64,000 nt of DNA, from the NCBI GenBank assembly GCA_900554545.1, contig USHW01000002.1:33379-97378 (forward strand), written 5' to 3'. The notes under the pieces are model-generated. The model was not told the origin of the DNA, did no database searches, and worked only from the letters and a program-made list of their open reading frames with translations. Positions within the stretch are counted from its first letter, which is position 1. Every line of letters begins with the position of its first letter. The DNA is from an uncultured Prevotella sp. GTDB lineage: Bacteria > Bacteroidota > Bacteroidia > Bacteroidales > Bacteroidaceae. Made by a program: the position numbers and the translations under genes. This document shows, piece by piece, positions 1-7,270 of this stretch.

Positions 1-175
1 TGAGAAATGGATAACCGGTTTCGTATATCAGGTTGTGATGCTGGCCAAGAAAGAACCACGTCCAAATTCAGACGAGACGGAAAAGTAAAAGTAATTTTTG
101 TGATGTGGTAGTAAGGCGTTGGGATGGATATAACTGTCTAAATGTCTGAATTTTCTTAAAATCCATTGTATAAAT

Positions 176-206
176 TTTGCAATGTGATGAAAAACGTCTA
201 ATTTTG
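176..206 (+). promoter_or_regulatory. Promoter for the zapA-rny cluster
   Basis: TTTG at 176-179 and TAATTTTG at 199-206 are separated by 19 bp, an exact match to the Bacteroidetes housekeeping promoter pattern. It lies 18 bp before the ATG at 225. Bases 1-175 hold no gene I can support. Confidence 0.75.
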
Positions 207-224
207 TAGACAAAATCGACGCGG

Positions 225-518
225 ATGGCTGATGATGACAAAATCTTGACGCTTTTTACAACTCGTGTGAGGCAGATGATTCTCCAGTATAAAGACTTGA
301 AAAAGGAGAATGATGAGCTTTATGCGATGGTGGATTCTCGGGATGACGAGATACGGAGGCTCAAGGCGAGTCTGGAACAGGCACGCAAAGATTATGAAAG
401 CCTCAAGACAGCCCGTATGCTTGAAATCTGCGACGGCGATGTTGATGCCGCAAAACGCAGACTGGCAGGGCTGATAAGGGAGGTGGACAAGTGTGTAACG
501 CTGCTGAGCGGAAAGTAA
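225..518 (+). CDS. Small coiled-coil protein upstream of zapA
   Basis: This 97-residue protein has no domain I recognise. Residues about 20-65 are rich in Glu, Lys, Arg and Asp with regular hydrophobic positions (VRQMILQYKDLKKENDELYA, then IRRLKASLEQARKDYESLK), which reads as a coiled coil. There is no signal peptide or membrane segment, so it should be cytoplasmic. It is first in an operon, 10 bp before zapA and followed by rny, and sits just behind a consensus promoter. The context suggests a division-associated partner of ZapA, in the way that short coiled-coil proteins such as ZapB work with the Z ring elsewhere. That role is inferred from position only. The gene call itself is secure. 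Confidence 0.8.
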   Translation: MADDDKILTLFTTRVRQMILQYKDLKKENDELYAMVDSRDDEIRRLKASLEQARKDYESLKTARMLEICDGDVDAAKRRLAGLIREVDKCVTLLSGK

Positions 519-528
519 TCAGGTGGCG

Positions 529-855
529 ATGGCTGTAGAGAACGACAAATTACATATAAGATTGCACGTTTATGACACGGACATTCCGGTGACTGTAAGG
601 CCGGAGGACGAGCCGTACTGTCGTAAAGCGGCGAAGCTTATAACGGACAAGGTTAATTCGTTGATGGATGTCTATAGGACAAGTCGGAGCGAGAATGAAA
701 TAATACGCATGGCGATGCTTGACATCGCAATCGACTTGGAGTTTGAAAAGTCCAGTAACGATACAAAGCCTTATGATGATATTCTCACAAAAATCACATC
801 TGAAATAGAAGATGCGTTGGACGTCAAAGCACCGTCAGGCGGCAAGGAAAAGTGA
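529..855 (+). CDS. zapA: Cell division protein ZapA
   Basis: ZapA binds FtsZ and cross-links protofilaments in the Z ring. This copy has 108 residues, normal for the family. It has the typical N-terminal beta region (KLHIRLHVYDTDIPVTVRPE), then the conserved helix beginning EPYCRKAAKLITDKVNSLMD and a long C-terminal helix that forms the tetramer coiled coil. The ATG at 529 was chosen over the in-frame GTG at 523 because it is the stronger start codon. It lies 10 bp after the coiled-coil gene and 26 bp before rny, so the three are probably co-transcribed. Family assignment is by overall pattern; ZapA sequences are poorly conserved. Confidence 0.85.
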   Translation: MAVENDKLHIRLHVYDTDIPVTVRPEDEPYCRKAAKLITDKVNSLMDVYRTSRSENEIIRMAMLDIAIDLEFEKSSNDTKPYDDILTKITSEIEDALDVKAPSGGKEK

Positions 856-881
856 GAATATTAACAAAATAAACTAAGCAC

Positions 882-2417
882 ATGATATTAAATATTGTAA
901 TTGCCGTGGTTGCCCTTGTGTTGGGCGGACTTGCGGGGTATGGTGTTTTCAGGTACGTGATTACCGGAAAATACAAAGAGATGGTAAGTGCCGCAGAAAA
1001 AGAAGCGGACGTGTTGAAAGAGAAAAAACTGCTTGAGGTCAAGGAGAAATTCCTCAACAAGAAAGCCGAGTTGGAAAAGGAGGTACAGAGCCGCAACCAG
1101 AAGATACAACAAAGCGAAAACAGACTTAAACAGCGTGAGATTTCATTGAACCAGCGTCAGGAGGAACTTGGCCGTAAGAAACAGGAACTCGACCAGCAGC
1201 AGCAGCGTGTTGACAGCGAAAAGAAGCTTATCCAGATGCGTCAGGACGAGCTTGACAAAATGCAGTTGCAGGAGCGTGCCAAGCTTGAAGAACTTTCAGG
1301 ACTTAGTGCCGACGAGGCGAAAAACCGCCTTGTGGAGAGCCTTAAGGACGAGGCTCGCACCGACGCGGCAAGCTACATCAACGAGATAATGGACGAGGCC
1401 AAGCTAAACGCCAACGCACAAGCTAAGAAAATAGTAATACAGACCATACAGCGTGTAGCAACGGAAACCGCCATAGAGAACTCCGTGAGCGTGTTCCACA
1501 TCGACAATGACGAGGTTAAGGGCCGCATCATCGGCCGTGAGGGCCGCAACATACGCGCCCTTGAGGCTGCCACAGGCGTGGAAATCGTGGTTGACGACAC
1601 GCCGGAGGCTATCGTTATTTCAGCTTTTGACCCCATCCGCCGCGAGGTTTGCCGCTTGGCATTGCATCAGCTTGTTGCCGACGGCCGTATTCATCCGGCA
1701 CGCATCGAGGAGGTTGTGGCAAAGGTTAAGAAACAACTCGACAACGAAGTTATCGAGACCGGCAAGCGCACGGCCATCGACCTTGGCATACACGGCCTGC
1801 ACCCGGAGCTTATCCGCATTATAGGTAAGATGAAATACCGTTCAAGCTACGGCCAGAACCTTTTGCAGCACGCCCGTGAAACGGCCAATCTTTGCGCCGT
1901 GATGGCATCTGAACTTGGACTGAACCCGAAGAAGGCGAAGCGTGCCGGACTGCTGCACGACATTGGAAAGGTGCCTGATGAGGAGAGCGAACTGCCCCAC
2001 GCACTTTACGGAGCGAAGATTGCTGAGAAGTACAAGGAGAAGCCGGATATCGTGAACGCTATCGGAGCGCACCACGACGAGATGGAGATGAACACTCTGC
2101 TTGCGCCAATCGTGCAGGTGTGCGATGCGATAAGCGGTGCCCGTCCCGGCGCCCGCCGCGAAATTGTAGAGGCATACATCAAGCGTCTTAACGACCTTGA
2201 GGCCATCGCCATGAGCTATCCCGGCGTTACTAAGACATACGCAATACAGGCAGGGCGTGAGCTTCGTGTCATTGTCGGTGCTGACAAGATGGACGACAAG
2301 GAGACGGAGAAGCTGTCTGGCGAAATCGCCACGAAGATACAGAACGAGATGACGTATCCCGGACAGGTCAAGATTACCGTAATCCGCGAGACACGCAGCG
2401 TTGCATACGCGAAATAA
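882..2417 (+). CDS. rny: Ribonuclease Y
   Basis: RNase Y is a membrane-anchored endoribonuclease that starts mRNA decay. The 511-residue protein has the full family layout: an N-terminal membrane helix (residues 1-24), a long Glu/Lys/Gln-rich coiled coil (about 30-150), a KH RNA-binding domain with GRIIGREGRNIRALE (from about 213), and an HD domain with the metal-binding LLHDIGKVPD (from about 357) and a later AIGAHHDEME. Length and domain order match functional homologues, and no key residue is missing. It is last in the zapA operon and is followed by a strong hairpin terminator. Confidence 0.97.
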   Translation: MILNIVIAVVALVLGGLAGYGVFRYVITGKYKEMVSAAEKEADVLKEKKLLEVKEKFLNKKAELEKEVQSRNQKIQQSENRLKQREISLNQRQEELGRKKQELDQQQQRVDSEKKLIQMRQDELDKMQLQERAKLEELSGLSADEAKNRLVESLKDEARTDAASYINEIMDEAKLNANAQAKKIVIQTIQRVATETAIENSVSVFHIDNDEVKGRIIGREGRNIRALEAATGVEIVVDDTPEAIVISAFDPIRREVCRLALHQLVADGRIHPARIEEVVAKVKKQLDNEVIETGKRTAIDLGIHGLHPELIRIIGKMKYRSSYGQNLLQHARETANLCAVMASELGLNPKKAKRAGLLHDIGKVPDEESELPHALYGAKIAEKYKEKPDIVNAIGAHHDEMEMNTLLAPIVQVCDAISGARPGARREIVEAYIKRLNDLEAIAMSYPGVTKTYAIQAGRELRVIVGADKMDDKETEKLSGEIATKIQNEMTYPGQVKITVIRETRSVAYAK

Positions 2418-2450
2418 AAGTACGACGGAATGTTCCCGTCCATAGCGATA

Positions 2451-2486
2451 AAGGCCGCCTTACGGTTGTTGTAAGGTCGGCCTTTT
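2451..2486 (+). terminator. Rho-independent terminator after rny
   Basis: The arms AAGGCCGCCTTAC and GTAAGGTCGGCCTT pair with a single mismatch around a short loop and run into TTTTTG. It closes the zapA-rny transcript 34 bp after the rny stop. Confidence 0.85.
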
Positions 2487-2552
2487 TGTCTTTGTATGGT
2501 ATTGTTTTTACTCTGATTGATGACGAAAATGTAAGCAAGATACGATAAAAGT

Positions 2553-2960
2553 ATGACATTGAAAGATTTTCTTAACAAAGGCGACCGCTTCGCTGCAAAT
2601 GCCGGAGCGCAGATTGTTGAGGTGCGTGACGGCTATGCGCGTGCCGAGATGACCGTCACATGTGAGCATCTTAACGGCGGAGGGGTATGTCAGGGCGGCG
2701 CATTGTTCACACTGGCCGACCTTGCCCTGGCTGCGGTAATGAACAGCGGCGGACGGCTGACGCTAAGTGTTGAAAGCACAATTTCTTTTCTGCGTCCGGC
2801 AATGGTGGGTGATGTGATTACAGCCGAGGCTATAGAGGTGCATGCACATCACCGGCTACCGTACATGGAGGTGAAAGTATGCAACCAGCGCGGCGAGCTT
2901 GTTTGTGCGCTGACCGCTCATGGCTACCGTAAGGACAAGATGCTGGAAATGGACTTGTAG
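2553..2960 (+). CDS. PaaI-family hotdog thioesterase
   Basis: This 135-residue protein fits the single-hotdog acyl-CoA thioesterase family (PaaI/YdiI-like). The long hotdog helix carries the usual HLNGGGVCQGGALFTLADLA stretch, in which the catalytic Asp sits after the Gly-Gly pair. It is followed by strands LSVESTISFLRPAMVGDVITAEA and the C-terminal TAHGYRK. The enzyme would hydrolyse a CoA thioester in the cytoplasm; the substrate cannot be read from sequence. The next gene, a GNAT acetyltransferase, starts 12 bp downstream, so the two are probably co-transcribed. Confidence 0.85.
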   Translation: MTLKDFLNKGDRFAANAGAQIVEVRDGYARAEMTVTCEHLNGGGVCQGGALFTLADLALAAVMNSGGRLTLSVESTISFLRPAMVGDVITAEAIEVHAHHRLPYMEVKVCNQRGELVCALTAHGYRKDKMLEMDL

Positions 2961-2972
2961 AGAGTTTGTGTT

Positions 2973-3506
2973 ATGAGGCGCGTTATTTTGGAAACGGAAA
3001 GGCTGCAATTATGTGAAATGGAACTTTCCGACATAACTTCTTTGTCCGCAATGCTGCAAGACGAAAACGTGATGTATGCTTACAACGGAGCTTTCAACGA
3101 CGATGAAACCATGGCGTGGATGGAAAAGCAACTGAGGCGTTATCGTGATTATGGGTTCGGGTTATTGGCGGTATTTCTCAGGGGAACGGACAAGATGATA
3201 GGCCAGTGCGGCATCACCATGCAGGAGTACAACATGGCGCAAGTCCCTGAAATAGGCTACCTGTTTGCCCATGAATATTGGCACAAAGGCTATGCTACAG
3301 AAGCTGCGCTGGCATGTAGGGAATATGGGTTTGGCAAACTCCATTTTAATAAGTTGTATTCCATCATCCGTGATACCAACATCGCATCGCAGAACGTAGC
3401 ACGCCGCATGGGAATGTATCCTATTGACACAATAGTGAAGCATTACCGTGGAGTGGACATGCCCCATATTGTATTCTGCACAATAGTAAAAAAGAATAAG
3501 GCATAA
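2973..3506 (+). CDS. GNAT-family N-acetyltransferase (RimJ/RimL type)
   Basis: The 177-residue protein begins with the RimJ/RimL-like signature LETERLQLCEMELSDITSL. It has the acetyl-CoA-binding segment EIGYLFAHEYWHKGYATEAA and the C-terminal NIASQNVARRMGMYP typical of these enzymes. It would move an acetyl group from acetyl-CoA to an amine, either a protein N terminus or a small molecule; the acceptor is unknown. It follows the thioesterase by 12 bp and converges with the ADP-ribosylglycohydrolase gene, leaving only 18 bp between the two stop codons. Confidence 0.9.
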   Translation: MRRVILETERLQLCEMELSDITSLSAMLQDENVMYAYNGAFNDDETMAWMEKQLRRYRDYGFGLLAVFLRGTDKMIGQCGITMQEYNMAQVPEIGYLFAHEYWHKGYATEAALACREYGFGKLHFNKLYSIIRDTNIASQNVARRMGMYPIDTIVKHYRGVDMPHIVFCTIVKKNKA

Positions 3507-3524
3507 ATAGAATTCTTATTGAGA

Positions 3525-4319
3525 TTACAGCCGATGCTCTACAAACTTTTTATAGAACTGCCTCATTATGCTGATAAATTCCTCGGGCAGTCTTTTCTGC
3601 GTTTCTTCGGCAATATGCCGGGGAATATCCTTGTAATATGCTTCGGCTATACCGCCCGTTATTGCTGCCATTGTGTCGGCATCGCCGTTCAGGGAGATTG
3701 ACAGGCGGATGGCGTTCTCGTAATCTGTGCTTTCCAGGAAGGCGATGATTGACTCTGGGACAGAGCCTTGGCAGGTTTCGTCAAACTGATAATATTCTCT
3801 TATCTCTTCACATGTCCTGTCGAGGTCATAGCCAAATTCGGTTTTGATATAATCCTTTATCTCCTGTTTTGTCCGGCCGGTGTGGGCCATGAATATGGCG
3901 GAAGCCACAGCTTGCGCGCCTTTTATGCCTTCGGGATGGTTGTGCGTTATTTCGGCGTTCTGCTTGGCTGCGGCAAGAGTTTCTTCCAATGTGTCGAACG
4001 CCCAACCCACAGGGCTTACGCGCATGGCCGAGCCGTTGCCGAAACTGTTATACGGTTGTGGGTCGTAGGCGGTAAGCCATTGGTAGAAGTAGCCGCCGTA
4101 ACCAGCATTGGGGTATTGGTTGCCATAATCCTGCATTATGCCCAACAGGCTGTCGCCCGTCAATAGCCAGTCGGCTGTCGCCACAGTCATTACCGTATCG
4201 TCGGTGAAGCGTGACGATGTGTCGTTATACAGCCGGAAATCAACCGTGTTGACAGGGCAAAATTCATAATATGAACCAATAACGTCACCAGCTATTGCGC
4301 CTAACAGAATGTTGTTCAT
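3525..4319 (-). CDS. ADP-ribosylglycohydrolase family protein
   Basis: This 264-residue all-helical family removes ADP-ribose from proteins or small molecules using a paired metal site. Visible signatures are the N-terminal GAIAGDVIGSYYE, the metal-binding SRFTDDTVMTVATADWL (residues about 36-53) and the C-terminal GDADTMAAITGGIAEAYY, whose Asp residues complete the site. All are intact, so it is probably active. There is no signal peptide. It is transcribed alone, leftwards, from a consensus promoter at 4341-4371. The substrate (arginine-ADP-ribose or another) cannot be told. Confidence 0.92.
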   Translation of the reverse strand: MNNILLGAIAGDVIGSYYEFCPVNTVDFRLYNDTSSRFTDDTVMTVATADWLLTGDSLLGIMQDYGNQYPNAGYGGYFYQWLTAYDPQPYNSFGNGSAMRVSPVGWAFDTLEETLAAAKQNAEITHNHPEGIKGAQAVASAIFMAHTGRTKQEIKDYIKTEFGYDLDRTCEEIREYYQFDETCQGSVPESIIAFLESTDYENAIRLSISLNGDADTMAAITGGIAEAYYKDIPRHIAEETQKRLPEEFISIMRQFYKKFVEHRL

Positions 4320-4340
4320 GGCTTAGTGTTTTCTTATATG

Positions 4341-4371
4341 CAAATATAGCGAAAACAGGGTACGGAACAAA
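4341..4371 (-). promoter_or_regulatory. Promoter of the ADP-ribosylglycohydrolase gene
   Basis: On the minus strand TTTG (4368-4371) and TATATTTG (4341-4348) are spaced by 19 bp, an exact Bacteroidetes promoter. The start codon follows 21 bp downstream. Confidence 0.75.
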
Positions 4372-4460
4372 ATGATTATACCTGTTTTTCACGCAGTATT
4401 GATTTGGTCGGCTTGTTGGCAATGCAATTGTCGTTATTACCGTAGGCAAGGCGGAGATTT

Positions 4461-4468
4461 TACCCGAA
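4461..4468. repeat. Left 8-bp target site duplication
   Basis: TACCCGAA lies directly outside the left inverted repeat and recurs directly outside the right one at 7759-7766. Eight bp is the duplication length known for the IS1595 family. Confidence 0.9.
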
Positions 4469-4491
4469 GGGATTTATATACTTAATTACAC
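4469..4491. repeat. Left terminal inverted repeat of the transposon
   Basis: These 23 bp are the exact reverse complement of 7736-7758. They start GGGATTTATATA at the outer edge, the GGG end typical of IS1595-group elements. Confidence 0.92.
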
Positions 4492-4510
4492 TAAATTAAA
4501 TGCTACAATA

Positions 4511-4542
4511 TTTGTGTATTGTGTAAAATTTTACTATCTTTG
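4511..4542 (+). promoter_or_regulatory. Transposase promoter
   Basis: TTTG (4511-4514) and TATCTTTG (4535-4542) are 20 bp apart, an exact Bacteroidetes promoter just inside the left end. The element therefore brings its own host-adapted promoter. It supports the ATG at 4566 as the transposase start. Confidence 0.75.
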
Positions 4543-4565
4543 CATATAACATATATTATGTGTGT

Positions 4566-5492
4566 ATGGTAGTACAATTTAAGTCCTTAAACGACCTTTT
4601 GCGTGCCCTGCCCGATGAGGAGTCATGTATCGCCTATCTCGAATGGGTGATGTGGAAGGGGAAGGTGGTTTCTCCGTATGACCCACAATCTAAGGTGTAC
4701 AAATGCAAAGGCCATAATTACAAATGTAAGAACACCGGCAAGTATTTCAACGCAAGGACGAACACGATGTTTTACCGTTCATCCGTTCCTTTGCAAAAGT
4801 GGTTCATGGCCATTTGGCTGTTTATGACCCACAGGAAAGGAATGTCCTCCGTCCAGTTGTCAAAAGACATTGGGGTGACGCAGAAGACTGCATGGGCAAT
4901 GCTTCACCGCATACGCAAGTGCTTCGGAGAACAAAACAAGGAACTGAAACTTGACGGTGTAGTGGAAATTGACGAAACTTTCGTAGGAGGCAAAAACAAG
5001 AATCGACATAAGGACAAAAAAGTCAAACATTGCAGAGGTCGAAGTTTCAAGGACAAGACACCTATATTCGGTATGCTGCAAAGAGGTGGCAAGGTTGTTG
5101 CCAAAGTGGTAAAGGACACTACCGCAAAAACTCTCCGTACCGAAATATACAAGACCGTAAAGGCTGGTAGCACCATATACAGTGATGAATGGAGCTACGG
5201 GGATTTGTCCGACAGGTATAAGCACTCATGCGTTTACCATTGTTACGGTATATACGGCATGGGAGAAGTAACCACAAATTCCATTGAGGGATTTTGGTCT
5301 ATACTGAAACGGGGCATCATCGGTGTGTACCATAAGGTTTCACGAAAGCACCTGCAAAAATATGCGGATGAATTTTCATGGAGATATGCACAAAGAATGT
5401 TACCTTTGCACAAGGTATTTGAAAATGCCTTGAATTGTTTGAAACATAGAGTAACCTATAAAGATTTGACTTATGCCTACGAGAAAGCCTAA
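4566..5492 (+). CDS. IS1595-family (ISXO2-like) DDE transposase
   Basis: This 308-residue enzyme would cut and join the transposon ends. The N terminus has a zinc-ribbon-like segment (YKCKGHNYKC, near residue 50) followed by a helix-turn-helix-like stretch (SSVQLSKDIGVTQKTAWAML). The catalytic core shows the three acidic residues in their family contexts: D136 in EIDETFVGG, D207 in YSDEWSYG and E241 in NSIEGFWSILKRG, with 33 residues between the last two. No residue is missing and there is no frameshift, so it looks active. The ATG at 4566 was preferred; a GTG two codons earlier is possible. The KilA-N gene starts 20 bp before its stop. Confidence 0.95.
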   Translation: MVVQFKSLNDLLRALPDEESCIAYLEWVMWKGKVVSPYDPQSKVYKCKGHNYKCKNTGKYFNARTNTMFYRSSVPLQKWFMAIWLFMTHRKGMSSVQLSKDIGVTQKTAWAMLHRIRKCFGEQNKELKLDGVVEIDETFVGGKNKNRHKDKKVKHCRGRSFKDKTPIFGMLQRGGKVVAKVVKDTTAKTLRTEIYKTVKAGSTIYSDEWSYGDLSDRYKHSCVYHCYGIYGMGEVTTNSIEGFWSILKRGIIGVYHKVSRKHLQKYADEFSWRYAQRMLPLHKVFENALNCLKHRVTYKDLTYAYEKA

Positions 5493-5937
5493 AAAATCAT
5501 TTGAAATGAAAAAAGTAAACGGAGTCGAAATCAGGCAACGTTTGTCTGACGGCTACATTGACGCAATGGCAATATGCGACGCTTGCGACAAGGAGTTTTC
5601 GGACTATGCCCAAATCCGTTTCACGAAAAGATTTATTGCGGAGCTTTCACGTGAAACAGGCATTGAGGAAACCGTGTTGCTGCAAAAGTCGGATGATGCC
5701 GATGAAATATGGGTGCATCCGCAGGTTGCCATAAACATATCGCAGTGGGCATCACCAAAACTGGCTGTGAAAGTGCCTAAATGGGTATTGGAGTGGTATG
5801 CCAACGAAGCTAAAAAATCAGTAACAAAGGGGGTGACAGTAAAATCGGAATCCACGTCCGGCGTTAAGTTCGAGGACATAGACCCCGATTTCGCTGCGAT
5901 GATAAGTAAGGCCGCAAGGTACAACCCCGACAAATGA
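5473..5937 (+). CDS. KilA-N domain protein
   Basis: The 154-residue protein has a KilA-N fold: the opening VNGVEIRQRLSDGYIDAMAIC, then KEFSDYAQIRFTKRFIAEL, and the hallmark IWVHPQVAINISQWASPKLA (about residues 75-95). KilA-N domains are small DNA-binding modules, mostly from phages and large DNA viruses. The C-terminal third is low in recognisable features. The gene overlaps the transposase by 20 bp in another frame, so the two are probably translated from one mRNA. It may regulate the transposase or help to bind the ends; that is inference. Confidence 0.88.
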   Translation: MPTRKPKKSFEMKKVNGVEIRQRLSDGYIDAMAICDACDKEFSDYAQIRFTKRFIAELSRETGIEETVLLQKSDDADEIWVHPQVAINISQWASPKLAVKVPKWVLEWYANEAKKSVTKGVTVKSESTSGVKFEDIDPDFAAMISKAARYNPDK

Positions 5938-5954
5938 GGTTGTACACGGCTAAA

Positions 5955-6086
5955 TTACTTTTTGCTCCCTTTATTCATGAAGATGCCCATTATGAGCAAT
6001 GCTATTCCTATGACCCAACCTATCGGGCCAAAGAACAAAAGGCATATAAACAACAGTAGTAGGATAAGTGTAGAACAACCTTTCAT
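5955..6086 (-). CDS. 43-residue single-span membrane protein
   Basis: On the minus strand, ATG at 6086-6084 opens a 43-codon frame starting MKGCSTLILLLLFICLLFFG, followed by a second hydrophobic stretch (IGWVIGIALLIMGIF), and ends NKGSKK. It reads as one long or two short membrane helices with a basic tail. The start overlaps the stop of the upstream gene (ATGA, 6083-6086), which is strong support for translation and for coupling. No family is recognised. Small hydrophobic peptides in mobile elements can be toxins, but nothing here proves that. Confidence 0.7.
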   Translation of the reverse strand: MKGCSTLILLLLFICLLFFGPIGWVIGIALLIMGIFMNKGSKK

Positions 6087-6583
6087 AATTTAACGGTATG
6101 ATAGTTAATTATAGCGGTAGAGTAATATGGGTTTTCTCTTATATCCATAATCTGACAGCCAAACGTTCTTAGCTTTAGATTGACTTGATATATTTCCCCA
6201 AATTTGTCTTTCTTAGGGGCGAACATCCCACGGCGTTGAGCCTCTTTCTCTGTCTTTGGGTAGCCGTTTAATCGAGTAAAGCCTATCCAATAAGCGAGGT
6301 AGTACCTCGTGCCGAATTTCACGGAGATAAGTTTACCGTCGGATTCACGGTAGAAACACCTTATTGCCGTTATCTCGTTGTCATAGGTGTTTTCCACTTC
6401 ATACACGATAAAGCCTTCTTCTTCACCAACGGGATTACCAACGGATTGCTCAAACTGTTCTTGGTTTACTTTCCCGATAAACTTTATCATGTTATCAGGT
6501 GTAAGGTCAAACTTATTTTGCCCCAATGACATCAATGAGATAAATAGGAAAATCGTTCCTAAGATAAGTTTTCTTGTTTCCAT
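6083..6583 (-). CDS. Exported protein of unknown function (transposon passenger)
   Basis: The 166-residue protein starts METRKLILGTIFLFISLMSL, a signal peptide with probable cleavage just before GQNKF. The mature part is soluble and mixed alpha/beta with no family I recognise; it contains the aromatic run RYYLAYWIGFTRLNGYPKTE. A longer reading to 6673 is possible, but the signal peptide marks 6583 as the start. It is translationally coupled to the 43-residue membrane protein through an ATGA overlap. The only visible promoter is at 6851-6858, so its mRNA would carry a leader of about 260 nt that contains the predicted pseudoknotted RNA. Function unknown. Confidence 0.75.
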   Translation of the reverse strand: METRKLILGTIFLFISLMSLGQNKFDLTPDNMIKFIGKVNQEQFEQSVGNPVGEEEGFIVYEVENTYDNEITAIRCFYRESDGKLISVKFGTRYYLAYWIGFTRLNGYPKTEKEAQRRGMFAPKKDKFGEIYQVNLKLRTFGCQIMDIRENPYYSTAIINYHTVKL

Positions 6584-6649
6584 TCTACATTTTATTTGTG
6601 TTAGACAATAATCTGTAAAACGGCAACGGTATGAACGAGAACGGGTAAA

Positions 6650-6847
6650 CGAAAACGTAGAACCACTGCCCAACGTCGTCGTGGCCTACCACAGCCAACT
6701 TACCCATAGGAGCGGTTCTACGTCTATGACGCAGGACACACTTCACCCTTTGGGTAAGTTGATTATCAGCCTCTCTTATGGTCTGTTGTGGTAGTTCGAC
6801 GACGATTAGGCTGTATGTCCGAAAAGAGCGCAAGCACTCTTGTTCGG
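6650..6847 (-). ncRNA. Putative pseudoknotted structured RNA in the transposon
   Basis: Read on the minus strand, the RNA would begin at about 6847. It opens with a hairpin (6848-6837 pairing 6828-6818, one mismatch). A long stem follows, made of three nested perfect helices: 6804-6797 with 6681-6674 (8 bp), 6794-6787 with 6693-6686 (8 bp) and 6760-6751 with 6706-6697 (10 bp). The loop strand 6722-6714 (CGTAGAACC in the RNA) then pairs perfectly with 6664-6656 downstream of the stem, forming a 9-bp pseudoknot. A TAACTTTG promoter element lies directly upstream. It may be a stand-alone RNA, or a regulatory leader of the exported-protein gene. I cannot match it to a named RNA family. Confidence 0.6.
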
Positions 6848-6850
6848 ATG

Positions 6851-6858
6851 CAAAGTTA
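6851..6858 (-). promoter_or_regulatory. Promoter -7 element for the structured RNA
   Basis: TAACTTTG on the minus strand matches the Bacteroidetes -7 element. Its position places the transcription start at about 6847, the first base of the predicted hairpin. The -33 region is a poor match. Confidence 0.55.
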
Positions 6859-6942
6859 GTTATTTTTAATGAGATAAATGCTAAATATCGCTACTTAGTT
6901 ATTTTTATAACAATAAAAAATGCTTTATTTTATGATTTTGAG

Positions 6943-6950
6943 TATCTTTG
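6943..6950 (+). promoter_or_regulatory. Promoter -7 element for the Cas2-like operon
   Basis: TATCTTTG lies 20 bp before the ATG at 6971. No clear -33 TTTG is present. It shows that the longer reading from 6920, which would span the promoter, is not the real start. Confidence 0.55.
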
Positions 6951-6970
6951 CAGAAACAAAAATAAATAAT

Positions 6971-7270
6971 ATGCACTTTGTACTATCTTATGATTTAAGC
7001 GCTACGGGAGAGCGTAGAAGTTCTATCGAAGAGCGCATTGATAATATTTTGTCTCCTTACCGTCATGTTAGAAGATTGACTACGTTTTTCATTATTCATA
7101 TACAGAATGAAGCTCAATGGGAAGCTATACGTTCTTCTTTAACTGCATTAGCACAAGAAATTCCAGAAACCTTACATTTTATAATGAGTCCTGCTATGTC
7201 AGGAGGGCAATATAATGGAATATTACAAAAAGGAGAATGGGATGAGATAAATAATATAACGTCACTATGA
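6971..7270 (+). CDS. Cas2-like (SinR-annotated) small protein
   Basis: This 99-residue protein starts MHFVLSYDLSATGERRSSIE. The strand-plus-Asp opening (VLSYDL), followed by a helix and then a strand-rich segment (RLTTFFIIHIQNEAQWEAI), resembles the ferredoxin-like Cas2/VapD fold and proteins that databases label SinR family. Cas2-like stand-alone proteins can be nucleases or toxins. Here there are no cas1 or CRISPR repeats, so it is not an adaptation gene. Its stop overlaps the next start (ATGA at 7267-7270), so it forms a coupled pair with a membrane protein. The family call rests on pattern only. Confidence 0.65.
   Translation: MHFVLSYDLSATGERRSSIEERIDNILSPYRHVRRLTTFFIIHIQNEAQWEAIRSSLTALAQEIPETLHFIMSPAMSGGQYNGILQKGEWDEINNITSL

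Noticed and set aside
28..213. 61-codon minus-strand frame at the window start
   Set aside because: It lacks family features and spans the promoter at 176-206.
6818..6848. Hairpin as a plus-strand rho-independent terminator
   Set aside because: No gene on the plus strand ends before it and no T-run follows. It fits better as the first hairpin of the minus-strand RNA.
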